Below, one piece after another: positions 1-7,471 of a stretch of DNA of 64,000 nt; the first letter of the stretch is position 1, and each line of letters opens with the position of its first letter. The notes under the pieces were generated by a model. That model was not told the DNA's origin. It saw nothing but the letters and a program-made list of their open reading frames with translations, and ran no database searches. Made by a program: the position numbers and the translations under genes. This stretch comes from Microbispora catharanthi (GTDB lineage Bacteria > Actinomycetota > Actinomycetes > Streptosporangiales > Streptosporangiaceae): positions 62,001-126,000 of the forward strand of contig NZ_VDMA02000017.1 of assembly GCF_006334915.2 (NCBI RefSeq), read 5' to 3'.

Positions 1-21
1 CCCGGCCGCGTCTCCTCGGGA

Positions 22-900
22 TCAGGGACCCGGACTGCCGGCCGATGAGGGGTCCGGCTCGGCGGGAGCCTCCCGGCTGGGCCATGCGATGTCGTCGACC
101 GCCAGAAACGGCTCGCCCGCCACGTTCGCCGGGGTCACTCCGATGAACTCCATGACGTCTCGATGCAGATGGGACTGGTCGGCGTAGCCGGCCTCCACCG
201 CGACTCGGGCCGCGCTGCCGCCCGCGACCAGGCGGTGGGCGGCGTGATCGAAGCGGACCAGCTTCGCAGCGCGCTTGGGCGGCAGGCCGATCTGCGAGTG
301 GAATCGGGACCACAGGCGCTTACGGCTCCATCCGAGCTCGGCAGCCAGCCGATCGACCCGGACCAGGCCGCGGCCTCCGACGATCCGGCGCCAGGCCCAG
401 GCCACCTCCGGGTCCACCGGCGGCCCCGCCTCATGCCGGTGGGCGAGCAGCGCGCCGGTCAACGCGAAGCGATCCTCCCAGGAGGAGACGTCTGCCAGCC
501 GTTCACGGATCTGTGACGCCTCCCGGCCCCACAGGTCGTCGAGGGCCACCACGGCGCCGTCGAGGTCGGCGGGGGAGACGCCCAGAATTGCGCGTGCGAC
601 GACCGGGGACAGGCGCACCTGCACGCACTCGACGTTCTCCCCCCGTGCCCAGGCCGCGCCTCCGGATCCGAGTCCGGGCCCCGCGACGAGACTTCCGCGC
701 TCCTGCCGCCCGTCGGCGTAGTCCACGACGGGCGAACCTGCGCCGAATTCCAGCAGCAGCGTCACGGCCGGGTGCGGGACCATCCGGAGCGCGTCCAGGT
801 CACCGACGCGGAACCCGGCCATGGTGACCCCGGCCACCCGGACGGGCCGCCGCGGGGAGGCGACGTCCCACACCGCCTCACCGTGCACGAATGTCGACAC
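22..900 (-). CDS. AraC-family transcriptional regulator
   Basis: Probable DNA-binding regulator of 292 aa. The N-terminal half (about residues 1-170, beginning STFVHGEAVWDVASPRRP) resembles the small cupin-like sensor domain of AraC regulators that start with a 'VWDVA..RPLRVAGV' motif. The C-terminal third carries the double helix-turn-helix: LVRVDRLAAELGWSRKRLWS and later AVEAGYADQSHLHRD followed by GVTPANV, the typical end of an AraC domain. I chose GTG at 900 because the open frame above it is low-complexity and would run into the divergent hydrolase gene; ATG at 822 would cut into the sensor domain. It is divergent from the alpha/beta hydrolase at 990, with about 90 bases between the starts, so that gene is its likeliest target. 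The ligand is unknown. Confidence 0.85.
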   Translation of the reverse strand: MSTFVHGEAVWDVASPRRPVRVAGVTMAGFRVGDLDALRMVPHPAVTLLLEFGAGSPVVDYADGRQERGSLVAGPGLGSGGAAWARGENVECVQVRLSPVVARAILGVSPADLDGAVVALDDLWGREASQIRERLADVSSWEDRFALTGALLAHRHEAGPPVDPEVAWAWRRIVGGRGLVRVDRLAAELGWSRKRLWSRFHSQIGLPPKRAAKLVRFDHAAHRLVAGGSAARVAVEAGYADQSHLHRDVMEFIGVTPANVAGEPFLAVDDIAWPSREAPAEPDPSSAGSPGP

Positions 901-989
901 AGCCGCCAGGCTATGCGAGCACCGAGGGGGACAACCGAAGGGAACATTCGTCCAAGACGCCGGCGCGCACCGGCGGCGACAGTGGGCGC

Positions 990-1838
990 ATGACTGTTTC
1001 CGACGGCAATCGGCATGCGGAAGCCGAGGCCACAGAGAGTTCGACGCTGTCCCTGGACGACGGCGACATCCACGTGTGCCAGGACGGCCCCCGCGACGCC
1101 CCGGCACTCCTGCTGATCCACGGGTCCGCCTCCTCGACCCGCTCGTGGGACTGTCTGGTTCCGCTGCTGACCGGATCGCATCGCGTCATCCGGATCGACC
1201 TGCTCGGGCACGGGCGGTCGGCCAAACCGGCCGGCCCGAGCTACGCGACCCCGGACCAGGGACGCCGGGTCGGCGTGGCACTGGACCGGCTCGGCGTCGA
1301 GCGCGCGATCGTGGTCGGTCATTCCAGCGGCGGCGCGGTCGCCACCGCTCTCGCCGAGCAACGGCCCGACCTGGTGATCGCGCTCGCGCTCATCAACACC
1401 GGACCGGGCATGGCCGCCTTCATCGCAACCGAGTCCGCCGCGATCGCACCGTCGCAGTGGCCGCCGACCGACGAGCAGATCCGCCAGTTCGCGAGCACCG
1501 GTTTCAGCCGAGCGGGCTATCAGATCCCGCAGGAGCTTCTCGACGAGGTGCGCATGATGACCTACCACACGCTCACCACGACGATGGGGGCCACCCGCGC
1601 CTACCTGGAGCAACAGGCGCTCCCTGAGCGACTGACGGCCATCGGCAAGCCGCTGTTGGTGATCTTCGGCGAGGACGACCGCAGATGGCGATCCTCATCC
1701 GCCGCCGACTACCGGACGGTTCCGGGCGCGAAGGTCGAGTTGCTGCCCGGTCTCGGGCACTCGCCCATACTCGAGGACCCGGTGCGGACCGCCGGCTCCC
1801 TGCTGGCCTTCACCGCGATCCACGCCGCACGGGGCTGA
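990..1838 (+). CDS. Alpha/beta hydrolase
   Basis: Serine hydrolase of 282 aa, probably cytoplasmic since no signal peptide is visible. It has the oxyanion-loop motif LLIHGSASSTRSW at about residue 41, a D-LLGHGRS element, the nucleophile elbow VVGHSSGG (Ser112), a likely acid in VIFGEDD and the catalytic His in LGHSPILEDP near the C-terminus. The substrate cannot be told; the fold covers esterases, haloperoxidases and lactonases. ATG at 990 is preferred over an in-frame ATG at 891 because the extra 33 residues are unrelated to the fold and would overlap the divergent AraC gene. No strong ribosome-binding site is seen. It is convergent with the DUF305 gene, with a hairpin between. Confidence 0.88.
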   Translation: MTVSDGNRHAEAEATESSTLSLDDGDIHVCQDGPRDAPALLLIHGSASSTRSWDCLVPLLTGSHRVIRIDLLGHGRSAKPAGPSYATPDQGRRVGVALDRLGVERAIVVGHSSGGAVATALAEQRPDLVIALALINTGPGMAAFIATESAAIAPSQWPPTDEQIRQFASTGFSRAGYQIPQELLDEVRMMTYHTLTTTMGATRAYLEQQALPERLTAIGKPLLVIFGEDDRRWRSSSAADYRTVPGAKVELLPGLGHSPILEDPVRTAGSLLAFTAIHAARG

Positions 1839-1841
1839 AGG

Positions 1842-1883
1842 CCCGGCCGCCGTCACCCGCAGCCGACGGCGGACCGGCCGGGG
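1842..1883. terminator. Hairpin between convergent hydrolase and DUF305 genes
   Basis: A perfect 8-bp stem (CCGCCGTC at 1847-1854, GACGGCGG at 1865-1872, 10-base loop) is flanked by further complementary CCCGG/CCGGG sequence. It fills the gap between two converging genes and has no T-run, as is common for actinobacterial terminators. Confidence 0.6.
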
Positions 1884-1887
1884 AGGG

Positions 1888-2565
1888 TCACGGTGCGGGG
1901 AGCGCCTGTGCTCCCCGTGTGGCCAGCAGTTCCTTCATCGTGCGGATCTCTGCGTTCTGGCCGTCCACGATGTGCTGGGCCAGGGCGCGCACCTCGTCGC
2001 GGTCCGACAGCCTGAGCAGGCCCTCGGCCATCTCCACGCCGCCCTGGTGATGGCGGATCATGAGCTGGAGGAAGAGGATCTCGGCGTCCCTGCCGGTGGC
2101 CTGGCGGAGCCGGTTCATCTCCTCCTCCGTGGCCATGCCGGGCATCGTGCCGGGCGTCGGGGCGGTCGCGGCCGCCCCTCCGTGCCCGTGCCCGGACATC
2201 CAGGCCATCGCCGGGCGGCTTGAGCTCTGGTCGAGGCCCCACTGCTGCAGCCAGCCCATGAAAATTCCACGCTGGGTGCTCTGCGTCGTGATGATGTCGT
2301 ACGCCAGACTGCGCAGCGCCTGGTCGGAGGTCTTGTCCCTGAGGATGAAGGACATCTCCACCGCCTGCGCGTGGTGGACCCCCATGTCCCTGGCGAAGCC
2401 GGCCTCGGGGGAGGTGTCCCCGGGCGTCGCCTGCCTGGTGAAGAACAGTACGAGCGCCGCCGCCGCGAGGAGGACGACGACCAGCCCGAGGACGGGGAGG
2501 CGGCGCCGGGCCGGGGGAGCGGTCTCGACCGCGTTGTCCCCTGCGGCGTCGATGTCAGTGCTCAT
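1888..2565 (-). CDS. DUF305-family membrane-anchored protein
   Basis: Predicted periplasm-facing protein of 225 aa. One N-terminal membrane anchor (LPVLGLVVVLLAAAALVLFF, about residues 22-42) precedes a DUF305 domain. The family signature appears twice as paired histidines with methionines: MGVHHAQAVEM and MIRHHQGGVEMAEG. These ferritin-like helical His/Met sites are associated with copper binding in characterised members (CopM); copper here is inference. A His/Met/Gly-rich stretch lies between the two halves. Start ATG 2565 is chosen; an upstream in-frame start at 2622 would add 19 residues that do not belong to the family. It is divergent from a DUF3105 gene with 106 bases between. Confidence 0.88.
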   Translation of the reverse strand: MSTDIDAAGDNAVETAPPARRRLPVLGLVVVLLAAAALVLFFTRQATPGDTSPEAGFARDMGVHHAQAVEMSFILRDKTSDQALRSLAYDIITTQSTQRGIFMGWLQQWGLDQSSSRPAMAWMSGHGHGGAAATAPTPGTMPGMATEEEMNRLRQATGRDAEILFLQLMIRHHQGGVEMAEGLLRLSDRDEVRALAQHIVDGQNAEIRTMKELLATRGAQALPAP

Positions 2566-2671
2566 CGCCCACAGGCTACTCGCCACGGCCGTCGCTCTGC
2601 CCGAAGCAATACCTTTAGCCACTATTCTCCATACGCAGCGGGGGTGTCAGTGATCAGCGGTTGGAGGAGCG

Positions 2672-3349
2672 ATGACCAAGGAGAAGTCGCAGGCGAGGCG
2701 TGAGCACCTCGCCCGCATGCGCGCCGAGCAGAAGCGCAAGGAGCGGCGCGCCGCGCTTCTCATGTGGGGGATAGGCGGCCTCGTGATCGTCGTCCTGGTC
2801 GCCCTCGTCGCCGTCTACGTGGTCAACGACCGCTCGGCCAAGTCGCTCAGCGCCGTCAAGACCTTCACCTACAAGGGCTCCGACCACTCCTGGACGAAGG
2901 TGTCCTACAAGGAGACCCCGCCCGTCGGTGGCCAGCACAACTTCTACTGGCAGAACTGCGGCATCTACGACAAGCCCATCCACAACGAGCACGGCGTCCA
3001 CTCGCTGGAGCACGGCGCGGTGTGGATCACCTACCGGCCCGACCTGCCCAAGGCCGAGGTGGACAAGCTGAAGAGCATCGCCTCCGCCGACTACATGCTG
3101 CTGAGCCCCTACCCGAACCTGCCGTCCAAGATCGTTGCCAGCGCCTGGAACCACCAGATCGCGCTGGACTCCGCGGACGACCCCCGCCTGCCGGAGTTCG
3201 TCAAGAAGTACAAGCAGAACCCGACGAACACCCCCGAGTACGGCGCCTCCTGCTCGGGCGGCATCGGCACCACCGACGAGAAGCCGCTCCCGCCGCCGCA
3301 GGCGGAGACCACGCAGGAGCCGATGCCGAGCGCGGCCCCGTCCTCCTGA
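2672..3349 (+). CDS. DUF3105-family membrane-anchored protein
   Basis: 225-aa protein with a Lys/Arg-rich cytoplasmic N-terminus, one transmembrane helix (about residues 30-49, [19 protein letters not shown]) and an extracytoplasmic DUF3105 domain. Conserved elements are [18 protein letters not shown] and [17 protein letters not shown], rich in His/Cys that could ligate metal. The C-terminus is a Pro/Ala tail. The start has a strong ribosome-binding site, GGAGGAG at 2663-2669. Function is unknown; pairing with a divergent DUF305 gene suggests a shared role at the outer face of the membrane, possibly metal handling (inference). Confidence 0.88.
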   Translation: MTKEKSQARREHLARMRAEQKRKERRAALLMWGIGGLVIVVLVALVAVYVVNDRSAKSLSAVKTFTYKGSDHSWTKVSYKETPPVGGQHNFYWQNCGIYDKPIHNEHGVHSLEHGAVWITYRPDLPKAEVDKLKSIASADYMLLSPYPNLPSKIVASAWNHQIALDSADDPRLPEFVKKYKQNPTNTPEYGASCSGGIGTTDEKPLPPPQAETTQEPMPSAAPSS

Positions 3350-3371
3350 TCCGGACGTCCCCTGGCCGGGT

Positions 3372-4490
3372 TCAGGGAACCAGCACGCGGTCCACGGGCA
3401 TGGCCTCCAGCCCGTGGGCCTCGGCCACCGGGCGGCTCGTGAGGTGGCCCTGGTGGGTGCTCAGGCCGAGGGCGAGCGCGGGGTCGGCGGTCAGCGCCTC
3501 GCGCCAGCCCAGGTCGGCGATCGCCAGCGCGTACGGCAGCGTGACGTTGGTCAGCGCGTACGTCGAGGTGTGCGGCACCGCCCCCGGCATGTTGGCCACG
3601 CAGTAGAACACCGAGCCGTGCACCCGGTAGACCGGGTCGGCGTGGGTGGTCGGCCGCGAGTCCTCGAAACAGCCGCCCTGGTCGATGGAGATGTCCACCA
3701 GCACCGACCCCGGCTTCATCCGTGAGACGAGGTCGTTGCTCACCAGGGTCGGCGCCTTGGCGCCCGGCACGAGCACCGCGCCGATCACCAGGTCCGCGTC
3801 CACCACCGCCCGCTCGACCTCGTACGCGTTGGACGCCACCGTCTGGCAGCCTCCCCGGAACACGAGGTCGGCGTGGCGTAACCGGTCGACGTCGCGGTCG
3901 AGCAGCAGCACCTGGGCCCGCAGGCCCACGGCGACCGCGGCGGCGTTCATGCCCGACACCCCCGCGCCGATCACCGCCACCTTGGCCGGGTAGGTGCCGG
4001 GGACGCCGCTCATCAGCACTCCGCGCCCGCCGCCCTGGCGCATGAGATGGTAGGCGCCCACCTGCGGCGCCAGCCGTCCGGCGACCTCGGACATGGGCGC
4101 GAGCAGCGGCAGCGTACGGTCGGGTTTCTGCACGGTCTCGTACGCGATGCCGGTCACGCCCGACTCCAGCATGGCCCGGGTGCAGGACTCCGAGGCGGCG
4201 AGGTGGAGATAGGTGAACAGCACCTGGCCCTTGCGCATCCGGTGGTACTCGTCCGGCACCGGTTCCTTGACCTTCAGGATCAGGTCGCCCTCGGCCCACA
4301 CCTCGTCCGCCGTGCCGAGGATGACGGCCCCCGCCGCGGCGAAGTCCTCGTCCGGGATCGCGGACCCCAGTCCCGCGTCCTTCTCGACGAGGACCCGATG
4401 ACCTTTGCGTACGAACTCGTTGACCCCCGCGGGTGTGAGCGCGACCCGGTACTCGTGCGTCTTGATCTCTCGGGGAACTCCCACCTTCAT
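3372..4490 (-). CDS. ald: Alanine dehydrogenase
   Basis: NAD-dependent interconversion of L-alanine and pyruvate plus ammonia; cytoplasmic. The 372-aa product matches the usual family length of about 371. It opens with [20 protein letters not shown], which includes the substrate-binding Arg, and carries the catalytic Lys in [15 protein letters not shown], and a Rossmann motif [17 protein letters not shown] 4490 is preceded by GGAG; the longer in-frame start at 4559 adds unrelated residues. It converges on the DUF3105 gene and diverges from the SecD-like gene. It can supply ammonia from alanine or regenerate NAD when respiration is limited. Confidence 0.97.
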   Translation of the reverse strand: MKVGVPREIKTHEYRVALTPAGVNEFVRKGHRVLVEKDAGLGSAIPDEDFAAAGAVILGTADEVWAEGDLILKVKEPVPDEYHRMRKGQVLFTYLHLAASESCTRAMLESGVTGIAYETVQKPDRTLPLLAPMSEVAGRLAPQVGAYHLMRQGGGRGVLMSGVPGTYPAKVAVIGAGVSGMNAAAVAVGLRAQVLLLDRDVDRLRHADLVFRGGCQTVASNAYEVERAVVDADLVIGAVLVPGAKAPTLVSNDLVSRMKPGSVLVDISIDQGGCFEDSRPTTHADPVYRVHGSVFYCVANMPGAVPHTSTYALTNVTLPYALAIADLGWREALTADPALALGLSTHQGHLTSRPVAEAHGLEAMPVDRVLVP

Positions 4491-4661
4491 GTTTTCACTG
4501 TCGGCTCCCAACGCCTGTGTGGACATCGGGCAACGGGCAACCATTTGGCGGATATTCATGACAAATTGTCAAGAGAAGAGCGTGTTGAGCGTTCCATGGT
4601 CGGCCGGTTACCCGCGGTTGGCAGACCTCGGTAGGCTCTGCGAGCGGTGTAAGGGATCGAG

Positions 4662-6293
4662 GTGGGAATGCACAACGCGCCCGTGCCGGGAGACGAGGAG
4701 CCCGGCCCGCGGCCCGGCGGCCTGACATCGGGAGCCGAGACGGCGCCCATGCCGAAGCCGGTCGGCTCCGAGGACCGCGGCGGCGTGCCCGCCGATGCGT
4801 CCGGCGGGTGGGGCGGCTGGTTCGGCGACATGTCCGGCGCGTCCGGCGCCACGGGAGAGACGGCTGTCCTGCCCGCCGCTGCCGGCGGTGCGGGTGACAC
4901 GTACGGCGGGCCCATGAGCGGGCCCGGTGATCCCGGTGACCCCGGCGGACACGGTGACCCGTTGGGCGGGCCAACCGGCGTGCCCGAAGTGCCCGGCGTG
5001 TCCGGTGCGCGCGGAGGGCTCGCCGATCCACTGGCCGATCCACTCGGTGGCCCGGGTGGCGCACGGGGTGAGCGTGGCGGGCTCGGCGGGTTCGACGACC
5101 CGCTCGGTGTGCGCGGTGAGCCGCCGGGCGGGCTGGGAGATCCGCTAGGAGATCCGCTCGGTGACACGCTCAGTGGCCCGGTCGGTGTGCCGGGTGAGCC
5201 TGCCGGACGTGGAGATCCCCTCGGCATGCCGGGCGGATTCGGCGGACCGGATGATCCCCTCGGGATGCCGGGTGAACCTGGTGGACCGGGTGACCTCCTC
5301 GGCGTGCCCGGTGGGCCTGGTGATCCGCTTGGGGCACCCGGCGAACTCGGTGGCGTGCCCGGTGTCGCCGACGCTCCCGCCCTGCCCGGTGAGCCGGTGG
5401 AGCCCGTCGCGCCCGATGGCGCGCCCCCAGGTGGGGCCGCAGGGCCGGGTGACGCGCCGCCCGCCCCCGCCGGCCCCACGGAGCCGAGGGCGGCCAGGGG
5501 GACGACGATCGCCCTCGTCGTGGCCCTCGTGCTGGTGGTCGTCATGTCCGGCGTCCTCGGCGCCGTCGCCGTGGTGATGACCCGCAACCCGGACGCCCCG
5601 CCGCTCAAGCAGACGCCCGTACGCACCCTGCTGACGCCCGTGCACTTCGCCCCGGTCACCGGAGTGGGGCCGGCGCCCTGCAGCGGAACGGACGCGATCC
5701 CGGACGACAAGGGCACCTCCTGCTACCAGCTCGACCCGGGGGTCACGGTCACGACGGTGCAGAAGATCGAGGAGGTGCCGGAGAACGACGGCACCTACTC
5801 GATCAGGCTCGTGCTGTCCCCCTCCAGCCAGGAGCAGATCGCCGCGCTCACCCGCGAGACGGTCAAACAGCAGCTCGCGATGGTGGTGGGGGAGAAGGTG
5901 GTGGCCGCCCCGCGGGTGGCCCAGGAGATCACCCAGGACAGCCTCGGCGTCGCGGGCTTCGACAAGGCCCAGGCCGACGCGATCATGGCGCTGCTGACCG
6001 GATCCGCCCCGGCGGGCCAGCCGAACCCGGGCGCCTCGCCCGCCGCTACCGGCGTCGGCCAGCCCGGCGGAACGCAGCCGGGCGGGACCCAGACCGATGG
6101 CACGCAGCCGGGCGGGACGGTGCAGGACGGCAGTCAGCCGGGAGGGTCGCAGCAGGGCGGCGGCACCCAGCAGGGTGGGACACAACCAGGCGGTGGCACC
6201 CAGCAGGGCGGTGGCACCCAGCAGGGTGGGACACAACCAGGCGGCGCGGGGCAACCGGGAGGCACGCAGTCCACCCCTGAGGGCTTCCAGTGA
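4662..6293 (+). CDS. Membrane protein with SecD-P1-head-like domain and long Gly/Pro repeats
   Basis: 543-aa single-span protein. Residues 1-280 are a cytoplasmic low-complexity region of Gly/Pro/Asp repeats (recurring GDPLG, GMPG, GVPG). A transmembrane helix follows at about 288-310 (TIALVVALVLVVVMSGVLGA). The extracytoplasmic part, about 325-450, looks like the P1-head subdomain of SecD: SCYQLDPGVTVTTVQKIEEV, a beta-rich IRLVLSP strand and VGEKVVAAPRVAQEI, equivalent to the 'G.V..AP.I' strand of SecD. The C-terminal 90 residues are a Gly/Gln/Thr repeat (QPGGTQ, QQGGGTQ). No SecD export channel is present, so this is a stand-alone binding domain on a flexible stalk; its role is unknown. GTG 4662 or ATG 4668 could be the start (AAGGGA upstream). 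Confidence 0.75.
   Translation: MGMHNAPVPGDEEPGPRPGGLTSGAETAPMPKPVGSEDRGGVPADASGGWGGWFGDMSGASGATGETAVLPAAAGGAGDTYGGPMSGPGDPGDPGGHGDPLGGPTGVPEVPGVSGARGGLADPLADPLGGPGGARGERGGLGGFDDPLGVRGEPPGGLGDPLGDPLGDTLSGPVGVPGEPAGRGDPLGMPGGFGGPDDPLGMPGEPGGPGDLLGVPGGPGDPLGAPGELGGVPGVADAPALPGEPVEPVAPDGAPPGGAAGPGDAPPAPAGPTEPRAARGTTIALVVALVLVVVMSGVLGAVAVVMTRNPDAPPLKQTPVRTLLTPVHFAPVTGVGPAPCSGTDAIPDDKGTSCYQLDPGVTVTTVQKIEEVPENDGTYSIRLVLSPSSQEQIAALTRETVKQQLAMVVGEKVVAAPRVAQEITQDSLGVAGFDKAQADAIMALLTGSAPAGQPNPGASPAATGVGQPGGTQPGGTQTDGTQPGGTVQDGSQPGGSQQGGGTQQGGTQPGGGTQQGGGTQQGGTQPGGAGQPGGTQSTPEGFQ
6162..6244 (+). repeat. Direct repeat in the C-terminal tail of the SecD-like gene
   Basis: A 32-base segment at 6162-6193 is repeated without change at 6213-6244, a 51-base period in frame, encoding GTQQGGTQPGG units. 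The identity at the DNA level points to recent slippage or recombination in the tail. Confidence 0.85.
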
Positions 6294-6676
6294 GCGCGCA
6301 TCACGGCCCGTGCGGGCGCTCCCGGACCTGAACCGGCCGGCCGGCGGCCGGGGCGCGCTCGTCCCGGTCGTCCGGTCTGGGCCGTCAGGTCTTGATCGTC
6401 GCCCGGTGGTTCCTCGCCGTCGGGCATGACGCCGCGTCCACCGTCATGACCGCCACCTCGGCCGTGGCGTGGGTGCCCGCGGCCGGCGGGGTGCTGTCCG
6501 GTGTGACGCCGCCGGCCGGATGCCTGGCCGTCGCAGGGCGCGGCCTGGCCGCCCGGCCGTCCCTCGCCTCCGGCGGACACCGGCGACGGCCCCGGGCGGG
6601 CCGTCGCGAGGGCGGCAGCGGCCGGTGCAAGCCGGGGTCAATCCGGGTGCAAGGAGATCCCGGTAGCGTACGGCGC
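6294..6676. other. Intergenic region, 383 bases, no gene recognised
   Basis: Open frames cross it on both strands but none has a recognisable protein or ribosome-binding site. A GGCCGG-rich stretch at about 6335-6352 could form a hairpin downstream of the SecD-like gene. The right end holds the promoter of the next gene (TAGCGT at 6664-6669). Confidence 0.6.
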
Positions 6677-7387
6677 GTGTCAGCACGATGGTTGCGAGGC
6701 GCGGCCGCCACGGCCGCGACCGCCGCGTTTCTGGTCCCCGCCTCCCCGCTCGCCGCCGCCCCGGCTCTCGCGCACACCGCGCAAGCCCCTGTGCACGCCC
6801 CTGTGCACGCCCCTGTGCACGCCCCCGCCCAGGCATCCGCGCACGGCACGGCCGCACCGGCGGCCGTCGCCAAGAAGCTGTTCGGCGCCTGGCTGCGCGC
6901 GGACCGCCACGCGGCATCCCGGGTCGCCACCGCGGGCGCGGTCTCCACGCTCTTCTCCTACCCCTTCCGGGCCCCGGACGAGTTCGCGGGCTGCTCGGGC
7001 AACGCCTGCCGGTTCGTCCACACCAGCGTGCGCGTGCCGGGCGGGCTCGACGGGGTCCTGATGGTCGTGTCGGGCGCCAAGGTCACGAAGGTGTACGAGT
7101 CCCGCCACATCGCCAAGCCGTCCGCCGCGGCCAAGTACCTGTTCGACGCCTGGCGCGCGGGCGACCGCAACCGGGGCCTGGAGATCGCCACGACCACGGC
7201 GGTCAAGACGCTGTTCCGGACGAAGTACGACCCGAAGGGTGTGAAGTACTTCTTCCAGGGCTGCAGCTCCGAGCCCAAGGGCTACAGCTGCGCCTACTCC
7301 TACGAGGGCGGCGGCATGTTCATGCACGTGCGGGGCTCGAAGAGCCGCGGCTACGAGGTGACCTCCATCGGCTACATCGCCGACTGA
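6677..7387 (+). CDS. Small secreted protein of unknown function
   Basis: 236-aa protein with an N-terminal signal peptide (SARWLRGAAATAATAAFLV followed by an Ala-rich region and cleavage near ALAHTA). A short direct repeat HAPVHAPVHAP follows. The mature part appears to be two copies of a unit: 'AVAKKLFGAWLRADRHAASR' and 'AAKYLFDAWRAGDRNRGLE', each followed by VATAGAVSTLF or IATTTAVKTLF, then a Cys pair (CSGNAC; CSSEPKGYSC) and a beta-rich end. It is thus an internal duplication with two probable disulfides. I do not recognise a named family. GTG 6677 lies 7 bases after TAGCGT (6664-6669), suggesting a leaderless mRNA; AAGGAG at 6651 is too far away to serve. Confidence 0.7.
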   Translation: MSARWLRGAAATAATAAFLVPASPLAAAPALAHTAQAPVHAPVHAPVHAPAQASAHGTAAPAAVAKKLFGAWLRADRHAASRVATAGAVSTLFSYPFRAPDEFAGCSGNACRFVHTSVRVPGGLDGVLMVVSGAKVTKVYESRHIAKPSAAAKYLFDAWRAGDRNRGLEIATTTAVKTLFRTKYDPKGVKYFFQGCSSEPKGYSCAYSYEGGGMFMHVRGSKSRGYEVTSIGYIAD

Positions 7388-7440
7388 TCCGAGCCACCAA
7401 CCCCAGCCGACCAACCCAGCCGACCAACCCAGCCGACTGA
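7379..7440. repeat. Tandem 13-bp repeat beginning at a stop codon
   Basis: Three head-to-tail copies of CCAACCCAGCCGA (7397-7410 with one extra C, 7411-7423, 7424-7436). The array is bracketed by two copies of GCCGACTGA: the end of the secreted-protein gene (7379-7387) and 7432-7440. The array therefore seems to be built from the gene's own last codons. Confidence 0.8.
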
Positions 7441-7444
7441 CCTC

Positions 7445-7471
7445 AGCCGCGCCGAGTACGACGGCGGGGCT
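7445..7471. terminator. Hairpin between convergent genes
   Basis: AGCCGCGCC (7445-7453) pairs with GGCGGGGCT (7463-7471) with one mismatch and a 9-base loop, between the secreted-protein gene and the convergent xanthine-dehydrogenase gene. Confidence 0.45.

Noticed and set aside
7397..7436. Possible CRISPR array
   Set aside because: Units are 13 bp and directly adjacent without spacers; it is a simple tandem repeat.
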